From NCBI GenBank assembly GCA_963826475.1, contig CAWGXC010000003.1, forward strand, positions 434,001 to 498,000: a stretch of 64,000 nucleotides of DNA, read 5' to 3'. Positions within the stretch are counted from its first letter, which is position 1; the number at the start of each line of letters is the position of its first letter. This document shows positions 1 through 9,093 of this stretch, piece by piece. A program made the position numbers and the translations under genes. The notes below the pieces were generated by a model. It was not told the origin of the DNA, made no database searches, and worked only from the letters and a program-made list of their open reading frames with translations. Source of the DNA: RHKX01 sp963826475 (GTDB lineage Bacteria > Actinomycetota > Thermoleophilia > Solirubrobacterales > 70-9).

Positions 1-396
1 GCGGGTGGCACCGGCACCGCCGACGGACTGCTGCCGTCGAAGGGGCTGCCCAAGGACGTGCTGGTCGCCTACGCCAAGAACCAGGCGATCGCGCTTCTGG
101 TCATCGACCCCAAGGGGCTCTCCGACTCGAAGCTCAGAACCTTCACCGAACCATTGCGGGGACGCAAGGATGTGACGCTCTTCGTCGTCGAATCCAAGGA
201 CGTCGGCAAGTACTACCGGATCACCTCCGGGGTCTCGGTCGACCGCGTCCCGGCGCTCGTCGTGATCAGGCCTCGCAAGCTGAACAAGGGCGAGCCGACG
301 GCAACCGTCTCCTACGGCTTTCGCGGCCCCAAGAGCGTCGATCAGGCGGTCGACGACGCGCTCTATGACGGCAAGGACGTCCCCTCCTACCCGTGA
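1..396 (+). CDS. Thioredoxin-like fold protein, 3' part only
   Basis: The reading frame is open from the first base of the window and ends at TGA 394-396, so the gene begins upstream. The 131 visible residues alternate beta strands and helices. They include a stretch resembling the thioredoxin cis-proline loop (VPALVVI) after a TLFVVES strand, as in thioredoxin or disulfide-isomerase-like domains. No CxxC pair is visible in this part, so a redox role cannot be shown. The 47 bp gap and separate -10 element before mnmA suggest a different transcription unit. Function unknown; the fold assignment rests on one motif. Confidence 0.55.
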   Translation, partial: AGGTGTADGLLPSKGLPKDVLVAYAKNQAIALLVIDPKGLSDSKLRTFTEPLRGRKDVTLFVVESKDVGKYYRITSGVSVDRVPALVVIRPRKLNKGEPTATVSYGFRGPKSVDQAVDDALYDGKDVPSYP

Positions 397-429
397 GATG
401 CCCGGCGTCGTCTGACGCTCCCGCACCTC

Positions 430-435
430 TACCCT
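430..435 (+). promoter_or_regulatory. -10 element of a leaderless mnmA promoter
   Basis: TACCCT is followed by exactly 7 nt and then ATG 443. That spacing puts the predicted transcription start on the A of the start codon. No Shine-Dalgarno sequence is present. Confidence 0.5.
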
Positions 436-442
436 TGGCGGG

Positions 443-1909
443 ATGGATACCGCCGCCTTCGAGCTCTACCTGAGCGACTCCTCGCGCCTCGGGCCGCCGC
501 TGTCCGAGGACCCGGCCCTGGGCCGTGCCGGCGGGGCCGCCTGCGGTGACATCGTCGAGATCTCGCTGCGCCTGATCGACGGCCGCGTGAGCCAGGTTCG
601 CCGTTCGGCATCGGGCTGCGCCGCAGCGCGGGCCGCTTCCGCCGCCGCCGCCGAGCTCGCCGACGGCGCCTCGCTCGCCGAAGCGGCGCTCATCGGCCCG
701 ACCTCGATCTCCGGCGAGCTCGGTGGTCTGAGCCCCGTCGGCCTTCACGCCGCCGACCTGGCTGCGGAGGCGCTCCACCGCGCGCTCGGGATGGCGGTGT
801 CTCGCTCGACCGGCGAGCTGCTGGCGCCGCCCGCCGACGGCCGCGAGCGGGTTCTCGTGGCGATGAGCGGCGGCGTCGACAGCGGCGTCGCGGCCCTGCG
901 CGAACGCGACGGTGGGGCGGAGGTGTTCGCGATCACCCTCGAGCTCTGGTCCGATCCCGCCAACGACGGGGAGCGCAGCTGCTGCTCGGCCGACGCGGTG
1001 CGAACCGCACGCGCTCTCGCCCACTCGCTGGGGATCCCGCATCTCACCGTCGATCTGCGCGAGGCGTTCAGGGCCGGCGTCGTCGAGCCGTTCCTGGCCG
1101 GTTACGCGGAGGGCCGCACCCCCAACCCATGCGTCAGCTGCAACGGCAACGTCCGGATCGAGCCGATGGTCCGGATCGCGGAACGGCTCGGAGCCCGGGC
1201 GCTCGCCACCGGCCACTACGCCCGTCTCGTCAACGACGGCGAGGGCAGCCTGCTCGCGTCGGCTGATCCGGCCAAGGATCAGACCTACATGCTCGCCGGC
1301 CTGGCGCCGGAGCTGCTCGAGCTGATCCGCTTCCCCCTTGGCGGGCTGAGCAAGCCGCGGGTCCGCGAGTTGGCTCGCGGCGCTGGACTGGCCGTTGCCG
1401 ACCGCGCCGAGAGCCAGGACCTCTGCTTCCTCTCCGGGATCGGCAAGAGCGGCTTCCTCGAGCGCCACGGCGGGCTTGGCGACCGCGAGGGCGAGATCGT
1501 CGACCGCGATGGGCGCACGCTCGGCATTCACAAGGGCCACCACCGGTTCACCGTCGGCCAGCGTCGCGGCATCGGGATCGGCTCCTCCGAGCCGCTCTAC
1601 GTGCTCGCCACGGACGCTTCGACGAATGAGGTCCTCGTCGGTGGCGCCGGCGACCTCGAGGTCTCGACGGTTCGCGTCCGCGATGCGGTGCTGCATCGGG
1701 CGGGCGAGCGGGTCAAGGAGGTCAGGCTGCGCTACCGCTCAAAGCCCTTGCGGTGCGCGATCGCCACCCCTGACGGGTTCGTCGCCGGTCCCGGCAGGCA
1801 TCAGGATCTCCGGCTCGACCTCGCTCGGCCCGCCCGGGCGGCGGCGCCGGGTCAGACCGCGGTCTTCTGCGATGGAGACGTCGTCGTCGGCCACGGGACC
1901 ATCGCGTAG
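443..1909 (+). CDS. mnmA: tRNA 2-thiouridylase MnmA with N-terminal IscU/NifU-like domain
   Basis: MnmA thiolates U34 of tRNAs for Lys, Glu and Gln, using persulfide sulfur and ATP. The C-terminal part (about residue 135 onward) has the PP-loop SGGVDS at 142-147, catalytic Cys230 in TPNPC, and the second catalytic Cys328 in SQDLCF. Residues 30-115 resemble an IscU/NifU/SufU scaffold: Cys34 in CGD, Cys59 in SGC, then an H-x-x-x-L-A-x-x-A-L segment. There the usual third cysteine position is Ala103. At 488 residues it is over 100 longer than a standard MnmA, and the extra length is this domain. The start ATG 443 fits a leaderless promoter. The fused domain probably helps deliver sulfur; this is inferred. 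Confidence 0.92.
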   Translation: MDTAAFELYLSDSSRLGPPLSEDPALGRAGGAACGDIVEISLRLIDGRVSQVRRSASGCAAARAASAAAAELADGASLAEAALIGPTSISGELGGLSPVGLHAADLAAEALHRALGMAVSRSTGELLAPPADGRERVLVAMSGGVDSGVAALRERDGGAEVFAITLELWSDPANDGERSCCSADAVRTARALAHSLGIPHLTVDLREAFRAGVVEPFLAGYAEGRTPNPCVSCNGNVRIEPMVRIAERLGARALATGHYARLVNDGEGSLLASADPAKDQTYMLAGLAPELLELIRFPLGGLSKPRVRELARGAGLAVADRAESQDLCFLSGIGKSGFLERHGGLGDREGEIVDRDGRTLGIHKGHHRFTVGQRRGIGIGSSEPLYVLATDASTNEVLVGGAGDLEVSTVRVRDAVLHRAGERVKEVRLRYRSKPLRCAIATPDGFVAGPGRHQDLRLDLARPARAAAPGQTAVFCDGDVVVGHGTIA

Positions 1910-1917
1910 CGGGCCGC

Positions 1918-1923
1918 TAGCCT
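1918..1923 (+). promoter_or_regulatory. -10 element of a leaderless alaS promoter
   Basis: TAGCCT is followed by 7 nt and then GTG 1931. It lies just after the mnmA stop and supports the GTG as both transcription and translation start. Confidence 0.5.
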
Positions 1924-1930
1924 CTCGACC

Positions 1931-4555
1931 GTGACCTCGGCCGAGATCCGCGAGATTTACCTGTCCTACTTCGAGGAGCGCGGTCACCTGCGCCAGCCGT
2001 CGGCCTCGCTGATCCCCGCGCCGACTGATACCTCGACCCTTCTGACCGTCGCCGGGATGCAGCCGTTCCAGCCGTACTTCCTCGGCGTCCAGAAGCCTCC
2101 GGCCCCCCGGCTCGCCTCCTCGCAGCGTTGCTTCCGGACCCCCGACATCGAAGAGGTCGGCAACACGGCAAGGCACCTGACCAACTTCGAGATGCTCGGG
2201 AACTTCTCGTTCGGCGACTACTTCAAGGAGGACGCCATCGCGTTCGCCTGGGAGCTCTCGAGGGAGGGCTTCGGCTTCGATCCCGAGCGCATCTGGATAA
2301 CCGTCTTCGAGGGTGATGACGAGCTCGGTCTCGGCCGCGACGAGGAGGCGGTCGAAATCTGGAAGGCGCTCGGCGTGCCCGAGGAGCGGATCGTGGGCCT
2401 GCCGCGGAAGGAGAACTTCTGGCAGGCGGGGGCGTCCGGCCCCTGCGGCCCCTGCTCGGAGCTCTACATCGACCGCGGCCCCGAGTGGGGCGGGCCCGAG
2501 GAGCGTCCCGGCGACGACAGCGATCGCTACCTCGAGTACTGGAACCTCGTCTTCACCGCGTATGACCTGCACGAGGACGGCTCGCTCACCGATCTGCCGG
2601 CAAGGAACATCGACACCGGGCTCGGTCTGGAGCGGATGGCCGTCATCAAGCAGGGGGTCGAGTCGGTCTTCGACACCGACCTGCTCAGCCCGTTGCTGGA
2701 CCTCGCCGTCGAGCTCTCCGGGCGCGAGCGGGACTCATCCGCGCAGGCCACCCGCGCGATGCGGATCATCGCCGACCACACCCGCGGCGCGGTGCAGCTG
2801 CTCGCCGACGGGGTCGTGCCCTCCAACGAGCGCCGCGGCTACGTGCTGCGGCGGATCATGCGCCGAGCGATCCACCAGGGCCGGGTGCTCGGCCTCGAGC
2901 CGCCCTACCTCGGTCGCTTCGCTGAGCGCGCGATCGAGCTGCTCGCCGGCTCCAACCCGGCGGTCGCCGCCGAGCGGGAGAGCATCCTGCGGTGGGTCGG
3001 CGCGGAGGAGGAGAGCTTCGGCCGCACGCTCGACCGCGGCAGCCAGCTGCTCGAACGGCTGATCGCTGCGGCTGAGCAATCGTCCACCTCGTGGATCAGC
3101 GCCGAGGACGCATTCGAGCTGCATGACACCTATGGGTTCCCCTACGACCTGACGCGCGAGCTGCTGGCCGAGCGCGGGCTGAGCGTCGACGATGCGGGCT
3201 TCGAGTCGCTCATGGATGCGCAGCGCGATCGCGCCCGCAGCAGTGCCTCCGGGGCGGTCGCGGCCGACCGCCACGATGCGGTCATCGCCTTCGTCGGTTC
3301 AGCCCCCGAGACGCGCTTCGTCGGCTTCGAGGATCTCGCCGCGCAGACAAGCGTCGCCGCCTGCGCTCCGGTCGAGGGCGCCGAGGAGGCGCTGGTGAAG
3401 CTGGAGGAGAGCCCCTTCTACGCCGAGGGTGGCGGTCAGGTCGCCGATGCGGGCGTGCTCCGCTGGAACGGCTCCGAGGCCGAGGTCGTGGACGTCTACC
3501 GCGTCGGCGGCGATCAGGCGCTGCGGATCCGCGGTGCCGCTCCCGAGCCCGGAGCCCGCGTCGAGGCAGCCGTCGGCAGGCGCGACCGTCACGCGACCAT
3601 GCGCAACCACACCGCCACCCACCTGCTCCACGCCGCCCTGCGTGAGCTGCTCGGAACCCACGTCCGGCAGGCGGGGTCGTCGGTCCGCCCGGACAAGCTC
3701 CGCTTCGACTTCACCCACGGCGCCCGGCTCACGCCAACCGAGCTCGAGGCCGTCTCGACGCGCGTCAACGACTGGATCGCGGCAAGTGCTCCGGTCCGCG
3801 CGATCGAGATGGAGCGGGCCGAGGCCGAGCGCCTCGGTGCGATGGCGCTCTTCGGCGAGAAGTACGGCGAATGGGTCCGGATGGTCGAAGTCGAGGGCGT
3901 TTCCCGCGAGTTGTGCGGTGGAACCCACGTCGCCAACACCGCCGAGGTCGGCGTCTTCGAGATCGTCTCCGAGGGCTCCAGCGCTTCGAACGTGCGCCGG
4001 ATCGAGGCCATCTCCGGGCCGGTTGCAAGCGAGGCCCTCCGTCGGCGCAAGGATCAGCTGGAGCGGATCGGCGAAGTCCTGGGGAGCCGCGATGACCCAG
4101 CCGGCGCCGCGGAGCGCGCCGCGGCCAGGCTGCGGGATCTCGAGGCCGCCGCGGCTGAGCGCGGTGCCGCGGCCGCCGGCGACCGGGCCGCCGAGCTCGC
4201 CGGCTCCGCGGAGACCGTCGGCGGAGTCGAGGTGGTCGTCGGCTCCCTGGGCGAGGGCATCGACGCGAAGCAGCTGATGGGGATCGCGCACACGGTCCTG
4301 CAGGGCCTGGGGACGTCCGCGGCGGTGGTGCTGGGCTCATCCGCCGGCGAGAAGGCCTCGCTGGTCGCCGCCTTCGGTTCGGCCGCGGTGGATCGCGGCA
4401 TCAACGCCGCCGACATCGTCCGCGGTGCCGCCGCGATAGTGGAGGGGGGCGGAGGGGGTCAGCCCGATGTCGCCCAAGCGGGGGGAAGGCGCCCGGAGAG
4501 GCTCGACGAGGCGCTGGAGCAGGCACGCACGATGCTCGCGAGCGGATTGAGCTGA
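1931..4555 (+). CDS. alaS: Alanyl-tRNA synthetase
   Basis: Charges tRNA-Ala in the cytoplasm and edits mischarged Ser/Gly. The 874 residues match the bacterial family length. The class II catalytic domain is at the N-terminus (about 1-410; tRNA-contact region and GxxxER-like LGLERM near 230). The editing site has both zinc-type motifs: H560-x3-H564 (HTATH) and C662-x3-H666 (CGGTH). A C-Ala/DHHA1 domain with Gly-rich GGGGGQPD follows near the end. GTG is the start because a TANNNT element lies 7 nt upstream and the N-terminus begins in the usual way (EIREIYLSYFEERGH). ruvX follows after 12 bp, the standard actinobacterial order. Confidence 0.97.
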   Translation: MTSAEIREIYLSYFEERGHLRQPSASLIPAPTDTSTLLTVAGMQPFQPYFLGVQKPPAPRLASSQRCFRTPDIEEVGNTARHLTNFEMLGNFSFGDYFKEDAIAFAWELSREGFGFDPERIWITVFEGDDELGLGRDEEAVEIWKALGVPEERIVGLPRKENFWQAGASGPCGPCSELYIDRGPEWGGPEERPGDDSDRYLEYWNLVFTAYDLHEDGSLTDLPARNIDTGLGLERMAVIKQGVESVFDTDLLSPLLDLAVELSGRERDSSAQATRAMRIIADHTRGAVQLLADGVVPSNERRGYVLRRIMRRAIHQGRVLGLEPPYLGRFAERAIELLAGSNPAVAAERESILRWVGAEEESFGRTLDRGSQLLERLIAAAEQSSTSWISAEDAFELHDTYGFPYDLTRELLAERGLSVDDAGFESLMDAQRDRARSSASGAVAADRHDAVIAFVGSAPETRFVGFEDLAAQTSVAACAPVEGAEEALVKLEESPFYAEGGGQVADAGVLRWNGSEAEVVDVYRVGGDQALRIRGAAPEPGARVEAAVGRRDRHATMRNHTATHLLHAALRELLGTHVRQAGSSVRPDKLRFDFTHGARLTPTELEAVSTRVNDWIAASAPVRAIEMERAEAERLGAMALFGEKYGEWVRMVEVEGVSRELCGGTHVANTAEVGVFEIVSEGSSASNVRRIEAISGPVASEALRRRKDQLERIGEVLGSRDDPAGAAERAAARLRDLEAAAAERGAAAAGDRAAELAGSAETVGGVEVVVGSLGEGIDAKQLMGIAHTVLQGLGTSAAVVLGSSAGEKASLVAAFGSAAVDRGINAADIVRGAAAIVEGGGGGQPDVAQAGGRRPERLDEALEQARTMLASGLS

Positions 4556-4567
4556 GCGCCGAATCCG

Positions 4568-4957
4568 ATGCGGGTCCTTGCTCTCGATCACGGTGCGGTG
4601 CGGTGCGGCGCGGCGGTCTGCGATCCGACCGGCACGATCGTGACGCCGATCGAGGTGATCTCGCCTCCCGATCCCGCCGTGGTGGCAAGGGTGGTCGCCG
4701 AGCGCGGAGTTGAGAGCATCCTGGTCGGGCTGCCGGTCTCCCTCGACGGCTCCGAGGGCGCACAGGCGCGATCCGCGCGTGATTTCGCCGCTGAGATCGA
4801 GAAGCTCGTCGACGTGCCGGTCGAGACCTATGACGAGCGGCTGACCACCCGGATGGCCGCCGCCAGCCGGAGATCGGGATCGAGGGCGGCGGAGGACTCG
4901 CTCGCCGCGGCCCATCTCCTGGAGTCCTATCTGCTCGTTCTGGAGGCGCGGGGTTGA
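4568..4957 (+). CDS. ruvX: YqgF/RuvX-type putative Holliday junction resolvase
   Basis: RNase H-fold nuclease of the YqgF family, linked to Holliday junction resolution and 16S rRNA 5'-end processing. The 129 residues carry the expected acidic and glycine motifs: an Asp in LALDHG at the N-terminus, GLPVSLDG in the middle, YDERLTT, and an Asp near the C-terminus (EDSLAAAHLL). It starts 12 bp after alaS with no Shine-Dalgarno or -10 element, so it is probably co-transcribed. Its TGA overlaps the TTG of mltG. The assignment is firm; which activity dominates in vivo is not shown. Confidence 0.93.
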   Translation: MRVLALDHGAVRCGAAVCDPTGTIVTPIEVISPPDPAVVARVVAERGVESILVGLPVSLDGSEGAQARSARDFAAEIEKLVDVPVETYDERLTTRMAAASRRSGSRAAEDSLAAAHLLESYLLVLEARG

Positions 4958-6381
4958 GCCCCGAGGACCCGTTCACCGAAGGGGATCCCGAGGCCTTCGA
5001 GCGCGAGCGCCGGCGCTTGCAGCGCGAGGCGCAGCGCCGCGCACGCGATGAGCGCCGCTCGCTTGGGGATCGCGTCAGCGGCGCCCTCGACGGAGCGGCG
5101 GCAAAGGGCCGCGAGGTCGTCGAACACGGCCGCGAGCGCGTGCATCCCAGCAATCCGCCCGCCGCCGAGGGCGCCGAGCCGCCGGCCTTGCGACGGACCC
5201 CCGCGGCGAGTGCACCCGCCGAGCCGACCGCCCCCTCACGAAGGTCGGCGGCCGACGTCGTTCCCGTGCGCGAGGGTCCGCTTGCCGGTCGCAGGCGAAG
5301 GGCGCAAGCCGAGCGCCGGCCCCGCGTCGCCCTCGGTCCGCCGACCCGTGAGCAGGCCGCGCTTGCGGAGGCGGCGATCGCTGCCGCCGAAGCACGCCGC
5401 GCCGCCGCCGAGCGACCGCCGGAGGCCCCGGTCGCCTCCGCCGCGCCGGCTGAACCACCGCCCCCCTCGCCGCCGGCACCGAGCCCGGGGGGGCCCGGAG
5501 ACCCCCGCAAGCCGCCTGCGGTGGGGGCGGACGCGGGCATCTGGCGTCGCCGAATCCTGGCCCTGGTCGGAGTCCTGGTCGTTGCGGCGGGTGCCATCTT
5601 CGCGATCAAGCACACCGGCGGGGACGATCCGACGCCGGCCGCGAAGGGACCGCGCACCCTGAAGACGATCTCGCTGACGATCCCCGAGGGCCTTGCCCGC
5701 GCGGACGTCGCGAAGCTCGCCGCGAAGGCCGGCTTGAAGGGCGATTACGAGAAGGCGACCGAGAAGGCGCCGAAGAGCTTCGATCTGAAGAAGGCTGGTG
5801 CGCCGAGCGACGCCAGCCTCGAGGGCTTCCTCTTTCCGGCGACCTACGAACTCGAGAAGGGCGCGCCCGTCGGGGATCTGGTCGGCAAGCAGCTGGAGGC
5901 ATTCGATCAGAACTTCGGCGGTATCGACATGGGTTACGCGAAGAAGAAGAACCTGTCGATCTACGACGTGGTCACGATCGCCTCGATGATCGAGCGCGAA
6001 GTGGAGGCGCCGAAGGAGCGGCCGCTCGTAGCCGCGGTGATCTACAACCGGCTCGCCGACGGCGAGCCCCTCGGCATCGACGCCACCCTGCGCTACGAGG
6101 TCGGCTTCGACAAGCCCCTCACCGAGAGCGAGTTGAGCTCCGACTCGCCCTACAACACGCGGATCAATCCGGGGCTCCCCCCGACCCCGATCGGCAACCC
6201 CGGCCTCGACTCCCTCAAGGCCGCCGCCCATCCGGCCGACGTCAACTACAAGTACTACGTATTCAAGCCCGGCTCATGCAACGAGCACACGTTCACCGCC
6301 GACTACAACAAGTTCCTGCAGCTGCAGGCGGCTTACCAGGCGGCTCTGGAGGCAAAGGGCAAGCAGCCGACGAGCTGCTGA
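4954..6381 (+). CDS. mltG: Endolytic transglycosylase MltG (YceG family)
   Basis: Cleaves nascent glycan strands at the membrane to end peptidoglycan polymerisation. The 475-residue protein has about 195 residues of cytoplasmic, Arg/Glu/Ala/Pro-rich sequence, one membrane helix (about 198-216), then an extracytoplasmic YceG domain. The catalytic glutamate is Glu347 in SMIEREV. The conserved NTRINPGLPPTPIGNPG region follows. Start TTG 4954 forms a TTGA overlap with the ruvX stop and has GGAGG a few bases upstream. The long charged N-terminal region exceeds the E. coli protein and may bind cytoplasmic partners (inferred). Confidence 0.93.
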   Translation: MSPEDPFTEGDPEAFERERRRLQREAQRRARDERRSLGDRVSGALDGAAAKGREVVEHGRERVHPSNPPAAEGAEPPALRRTPAASAPAEPTAPSRRSAADVVPVREGPLAGRRRRAQAERRPRVALGPPTREQAALAEAAIAAAEARRAAAERPPEAPVASAAPAEPPPPSPPAPSPGGPGDPRKPPAVGADAGIWRRRILALVGVLVVAAGAIFAIKHTGGDDPTPAAKGPRTLKTISLTIPEGLARADVAKLAAKAGLKGDYEKATEKAPKSFDLKKAGAPSDASLEGFLFPATYELEKGAPVGDLVGKQLEAFDQNFGGIDMGYAKKKNLSIYDVVTIASMIEREVEAPKERPLVAAVIYNRLADGEPLGIDATLRYEVGFDKPLTESELSSDSPYNTRINPGLPPTPIGNPGLDSLKAAAHPADVNYKYYVFKPGSCNEHTFTADYNKFLQLQAAYQAALEAKGKQPTSC

Positions 6382-7214
6382 TGAAGCGCCTCGCCGTTCT
6401 CGGTCAGCCGATCGCGCACTCGCTCTCACCGGCGATGCACACGGCGGCCTTCGAAGAGCTCGGAATCGCCGATCAATGGAGCTATGCGGCGATCGAGCTC
6501 AGCCCCGGGGAGTTCGCCGCGGGTGTCGCGCGGATGGTGGCAGAGGGGTTCGCCGGCGCCAACGTGACGATCCCGCACAAGGCGGCCGCACTGGCGATCG
6601 CCGACGAGGCCTCCGAGGCGGCGGCCGGGATCGGCGCTGCGAACACCCTGACCTTCACCGCCGGGAGGACCGTCGCCGACAACACCGATGCCGGGGGCCT
6701 GATCGCGTCGCTGCCGCGCGCGCCCGCCGGTGCGCGCGCCCTCGTCCTCGGCGCCGGGGGTGCGGGACGGGCCGCGGCGTGGGCGCTCAAGCGCGCCGGG
6801 GCGCACGTAACCGTGCACAATCGCACCGCCTCCCGCGCACGGGATCTGGCCCGCGACATCGGCGTGAAAACGATCGATCCACCCGGCGATCTCCCGGTTG
6901 AGCACTTCGATCTCCTCGTCAACGCCACCTCGATCGGTCTCTCCGGCGAGGGTGGGCAAAGCAGGAAGCTCGGTTCAGGACTAAAGGCTATGCGCCTATC
7001 CGCCGATCAGTTCAGTGACCGACTGGTCGTAGTGGACCTCGTCTACGGGGACACCGCAACGGAGCTGACCGCCGCCGCGAGGCGTGAGGGGGCGACCGTG
7101 GTGGATGGCCTCGAGATCTTGGTCATGCAGGGCGCCGAGTCATTCCGGATCTGGACTGGCTTGAAACCACCTTTGGAAGCCATGAGAAGCGCAGTTCGAA
7201 GCAAGAGCAGATGA
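6381..7214 (+). CDS. aroE: Shikimate dehydrogenase
   Basis: NADPH-dependent reduction of 3-dehydroshikimate to shikimate. The start ATG 6381 shares its A with the mltG stop (TGATG), giving 277 residues, normal for AroE. The substrate motif AHSLSPAMH is at the N-terminus, catalytic Lys67 is in TIPHKA and Asp103 in DNTDAGG. A Rossmann glycine motif (GAGGAGRAA) follows, and the C-terminal segment is VMQGAESFRIWTG. It is the last aro gene before the pilus locus; aroC, aroK-aroB and aroQ resume 19 kb later. The ATGA junction with pilB implies translational coupling. Confidence 0.96.
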   Translation: MKRLAVLGQPIAHSLSPAMHTAAFEELGIADQWSYAAIELSPGEFAAGVARMVAEGFAGANVTIPHKAAALAIADEASEAAAGIGAANTLTFTAGRTVADNTDAGGLIASLPRAPAGARALVLGAGGAGRAAAWALKRAGAHVTVHNRTASRARDLARDIGVKTIDPPGDLPVEHFDLLVNATSIGLSGEGGQSRKLGSGLKAMRLSADQFSDRLVVVDLVYGDTATELTAAARREGATVVDGLEILVMQGAESFRIWTGLKPPLEAMRSAVRSKSR

Positions 7215-9037
7215 ACACAGACACCACAGCCGACCGCCCCGGGCATCTTCGCCCCGTGCACACCCCGGCGCAGATCAATGAAGGGGTCGCGCGCGCGCTG
7301 GCCCCGGCGGGCCCGATCCCAGCGGCCGCGACTCCGGGCCTATCGCCCCCTCGCAGCCGATCCCACAGCGGGCGCTTCATCACCGATGTGATCGTCGAGC
7401 TCGGCTATCTCTCGCCCGCGCAGGTCGACCAGGTGATCGCCGAGGCACGCGCCGCGGGTCGCTCTCCCGAAGCCCTGATGGTCGAGCGGAACCTGCTCAC
7501 TCCCGATCAGGTCTCTCGCGCGGTCGCCGAGCGATACGGCCTCGATCACGTCGACCTCAACTCCTACCACGTCGACATGGGAGCGGCGAATCTCGTCTCG
7601 GCGCAGACCGCGCGGCGATTCCGGGCTGTCCCGGTCGGCTACGTCGACGAGCAGACGCTGCTGCTCGCGATGGCCGATCCGGCGAATGTGCTCGCGGTCG
7701 ACGACGTGCAGATGATGACGGCGCTCAACTGCCGCGTCGCGGTCGCCGCAGAGGCCGACATCGACAGCTTGATCAGCCGCCTGAACTCGCTCGAGAGCGC
7801 GGTCTCCGAGGCGGTCTCCGAGGACGAGGAGGGGAGCGATGAGCTGACCCCAACCGCCGTCACCGAGATGCGCGAGTCGGCCGACGACGCGCCGGTCATC
7901 AAGCTCGTGTACTCGATCCTCGGGCAGGCGGTGAATGAGGGTGCTTCCGACGTGCACTTCGAGGTGGAGGAGCGCGACATGCGCGTCCGCTTCCGGGTCG
8001 ACGGCGTTCTCTACGAGGTCGCCAGGGTGCCGAAGCGGATGGTCTCGGGCGTCGTCAGCCGGATCAAGATCATGAGCGAGCTCGACATCTCCGAGAAGCG
8101 CCTGCCACAGGACGGCCGGGTCGGCGTGAACGTCGACGAGCGGCACATCGACCTACGAGTCGTCACCGTCCCGACCCAGCGCGGCGAGGGCGCGACGATC
8201 CGGATCCTCGACAAGACGGCCGGCCTGCGCTCGCTCGGCGACCTGGGCATGGAGGAGACGGCCCTCGCGAACTTCCAGAACTCGTTCAAGAAGTCTCACG
8301 GCGCCGTGCTCGTGACCGGCCCCACGGGCTCCGGCAAGTCGACGACCCTCTATTCGGCGCTCAACGAGCTCAACGACGTCTCCAAGAACATCATCACGAT
8401 CGAGGACCCCGTCGAGTACCGCATCGGCGGCATCAACCAGATGGGCGTCAACCGCAAGGCCGGCCTGGACTTCGCCACGGGCCTGCGCTCGATGCTGCGC
8501 GCCGACCCCGACATCATCATGGTCGGCGAGATCCGCGATGGCGAAACCGCGAGGATCGCGATCGAGGCCGCCCTGACGGGCCACATGGTGCTCAGCACCC
8601 TGCACACCAACGATGCCCCCGGCGCCATCACCCGGCTCGCCAAGATGGGGATCGAGACCTTCCTGACGGCATCCGCAGTCGACGGCGTGGTCGCTCAGCG
8701 CCTAGCCCGAACCCTGTGTCCGGACTGCAAGAAGCCGGTCGTGCTCGACAAGGGGGTCCTCGCAACGGCTGGTTTCCAGGTCAGCGCCGATGTCGACGCC
8801 TATGAAGCGGTGGGATGTAACCGTTGCAACGGGACCGGTTACCGGGGCCGGCTCGGGCTCTACTCGGTGATGGTCATGACCGAAGCCCTCAAGGAGCTGA
8901 CGGTGTCGGGCGCATCGCAAGCGGAGATCACGCGCATGGCGCGTGAAAACGGGATGCAGACCCTGCGTGAGGACGGACTGGCCAAGGTTCGTCAGGGATC
9001 GACGAGCATCGCGGAGGTGGCCCGGGTCGCGGAGTGA
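7211..9037 (+). CDS. pilB: Type IV pilus extension ATPase PilB
   Basis: Cytoplasmic hexameric ATPase that drives pilin polymerisation. After about 50 disordered residues comes a GspE/PilB N-terminal domain, then the motor. Walker A is GPTGSGKST at 370-378. The Asp box and Walker B follow (EDPVEYR; ADPDIIMVGEIRDGETA), then a His box (LSTLHTNDA). The zinc tetracysteine typical of PilB/GspE is present: C503-x2-C506 and C536-x2-C539. It is 608 residues. It overlaps aroE by ATGA, so the pilus operon may be transcribed from the aro promoter. It is distinguished from pilT by the N-terminal domain and zinc site. Confidence 0.95.
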   Translation: MNTDTTADRPGHLRPVHTPAQINEGVARALAPAGPIPAAATPGLSPPRSRSHSGRFITDVIVELGYLSPAQVDQVIAEARAAGRSPEALMVERNLLTPDQVSRAVAERYGLDHVDLNSYHVDMGAANLVSAQTARRFRAVPVGYVDEQTLLLAMADPANVLAVDDVQMMTALNCRVAVAAEADIDSLISRLNSLESAVSEAVSEDEEGSDELTPTAVTEMRESADDAPVIKLVYSILGQAVNEGASDVHFEVEERDMRVRFRVDGVLYEVARVPKRMVSGVVSRIKIMSELDISEKRLPQDGRVGVNVDERHIDLRVVTVPTQRGEGATIRILDKTAGLRSLGDLGMEETALANFQNSFKKSHGAVLVTGPTGSGKSTTLYSALNELNDVSKNIITIEDPVEYRIGGINQMGVNRKAGLDFATGLRSMLRADPDIIMVGEIRDGETARIAIEAALTGHMVLSTLHTNDAPGAITRLAKMGIETFLTASAVDGVVAQRLARTLCPDCKKPVVLDKGVLATAGFQVSADVDAYEAVGCNRCNGTGYRGRLGLYSVMVMTEALKELTVSGASQAEITRMARENGMQTLREDGLAKVRQGSTSIAEVARVAE

Positions 9038-9080
9038 TCCGCGGTCCCGGTCGTCACGAAAAAGCCGTCCGACGCGCGCC

Positions 9081-9086
9081 TAGCAT
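9081..9086 (+). promoter_or_regulatory. -10 element of a leaderless permease promoter
   Basis: TAGCAT is followed by 7 nt and ATG 9094. It favours this ATG over the in-frame GTG at 9034, which would place the -10 element inside the gene. Confidence 0.5.
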
Positions 9087-9093
9087 CCAACGT

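Noticed and set aside
266..1696. Long antisense open frame across mnmA
   Set aside because: Such frames arise from high GC with few stop codons. The forward frame has all MnmA motifs and the reverse protein has none.
9034..9093. GTG 9034 as start of the PerM-like gene
   Set aside because: It would put a TAGCAT element with exact leaderless spacing inside the gene and adds a basic tail unlike the family.
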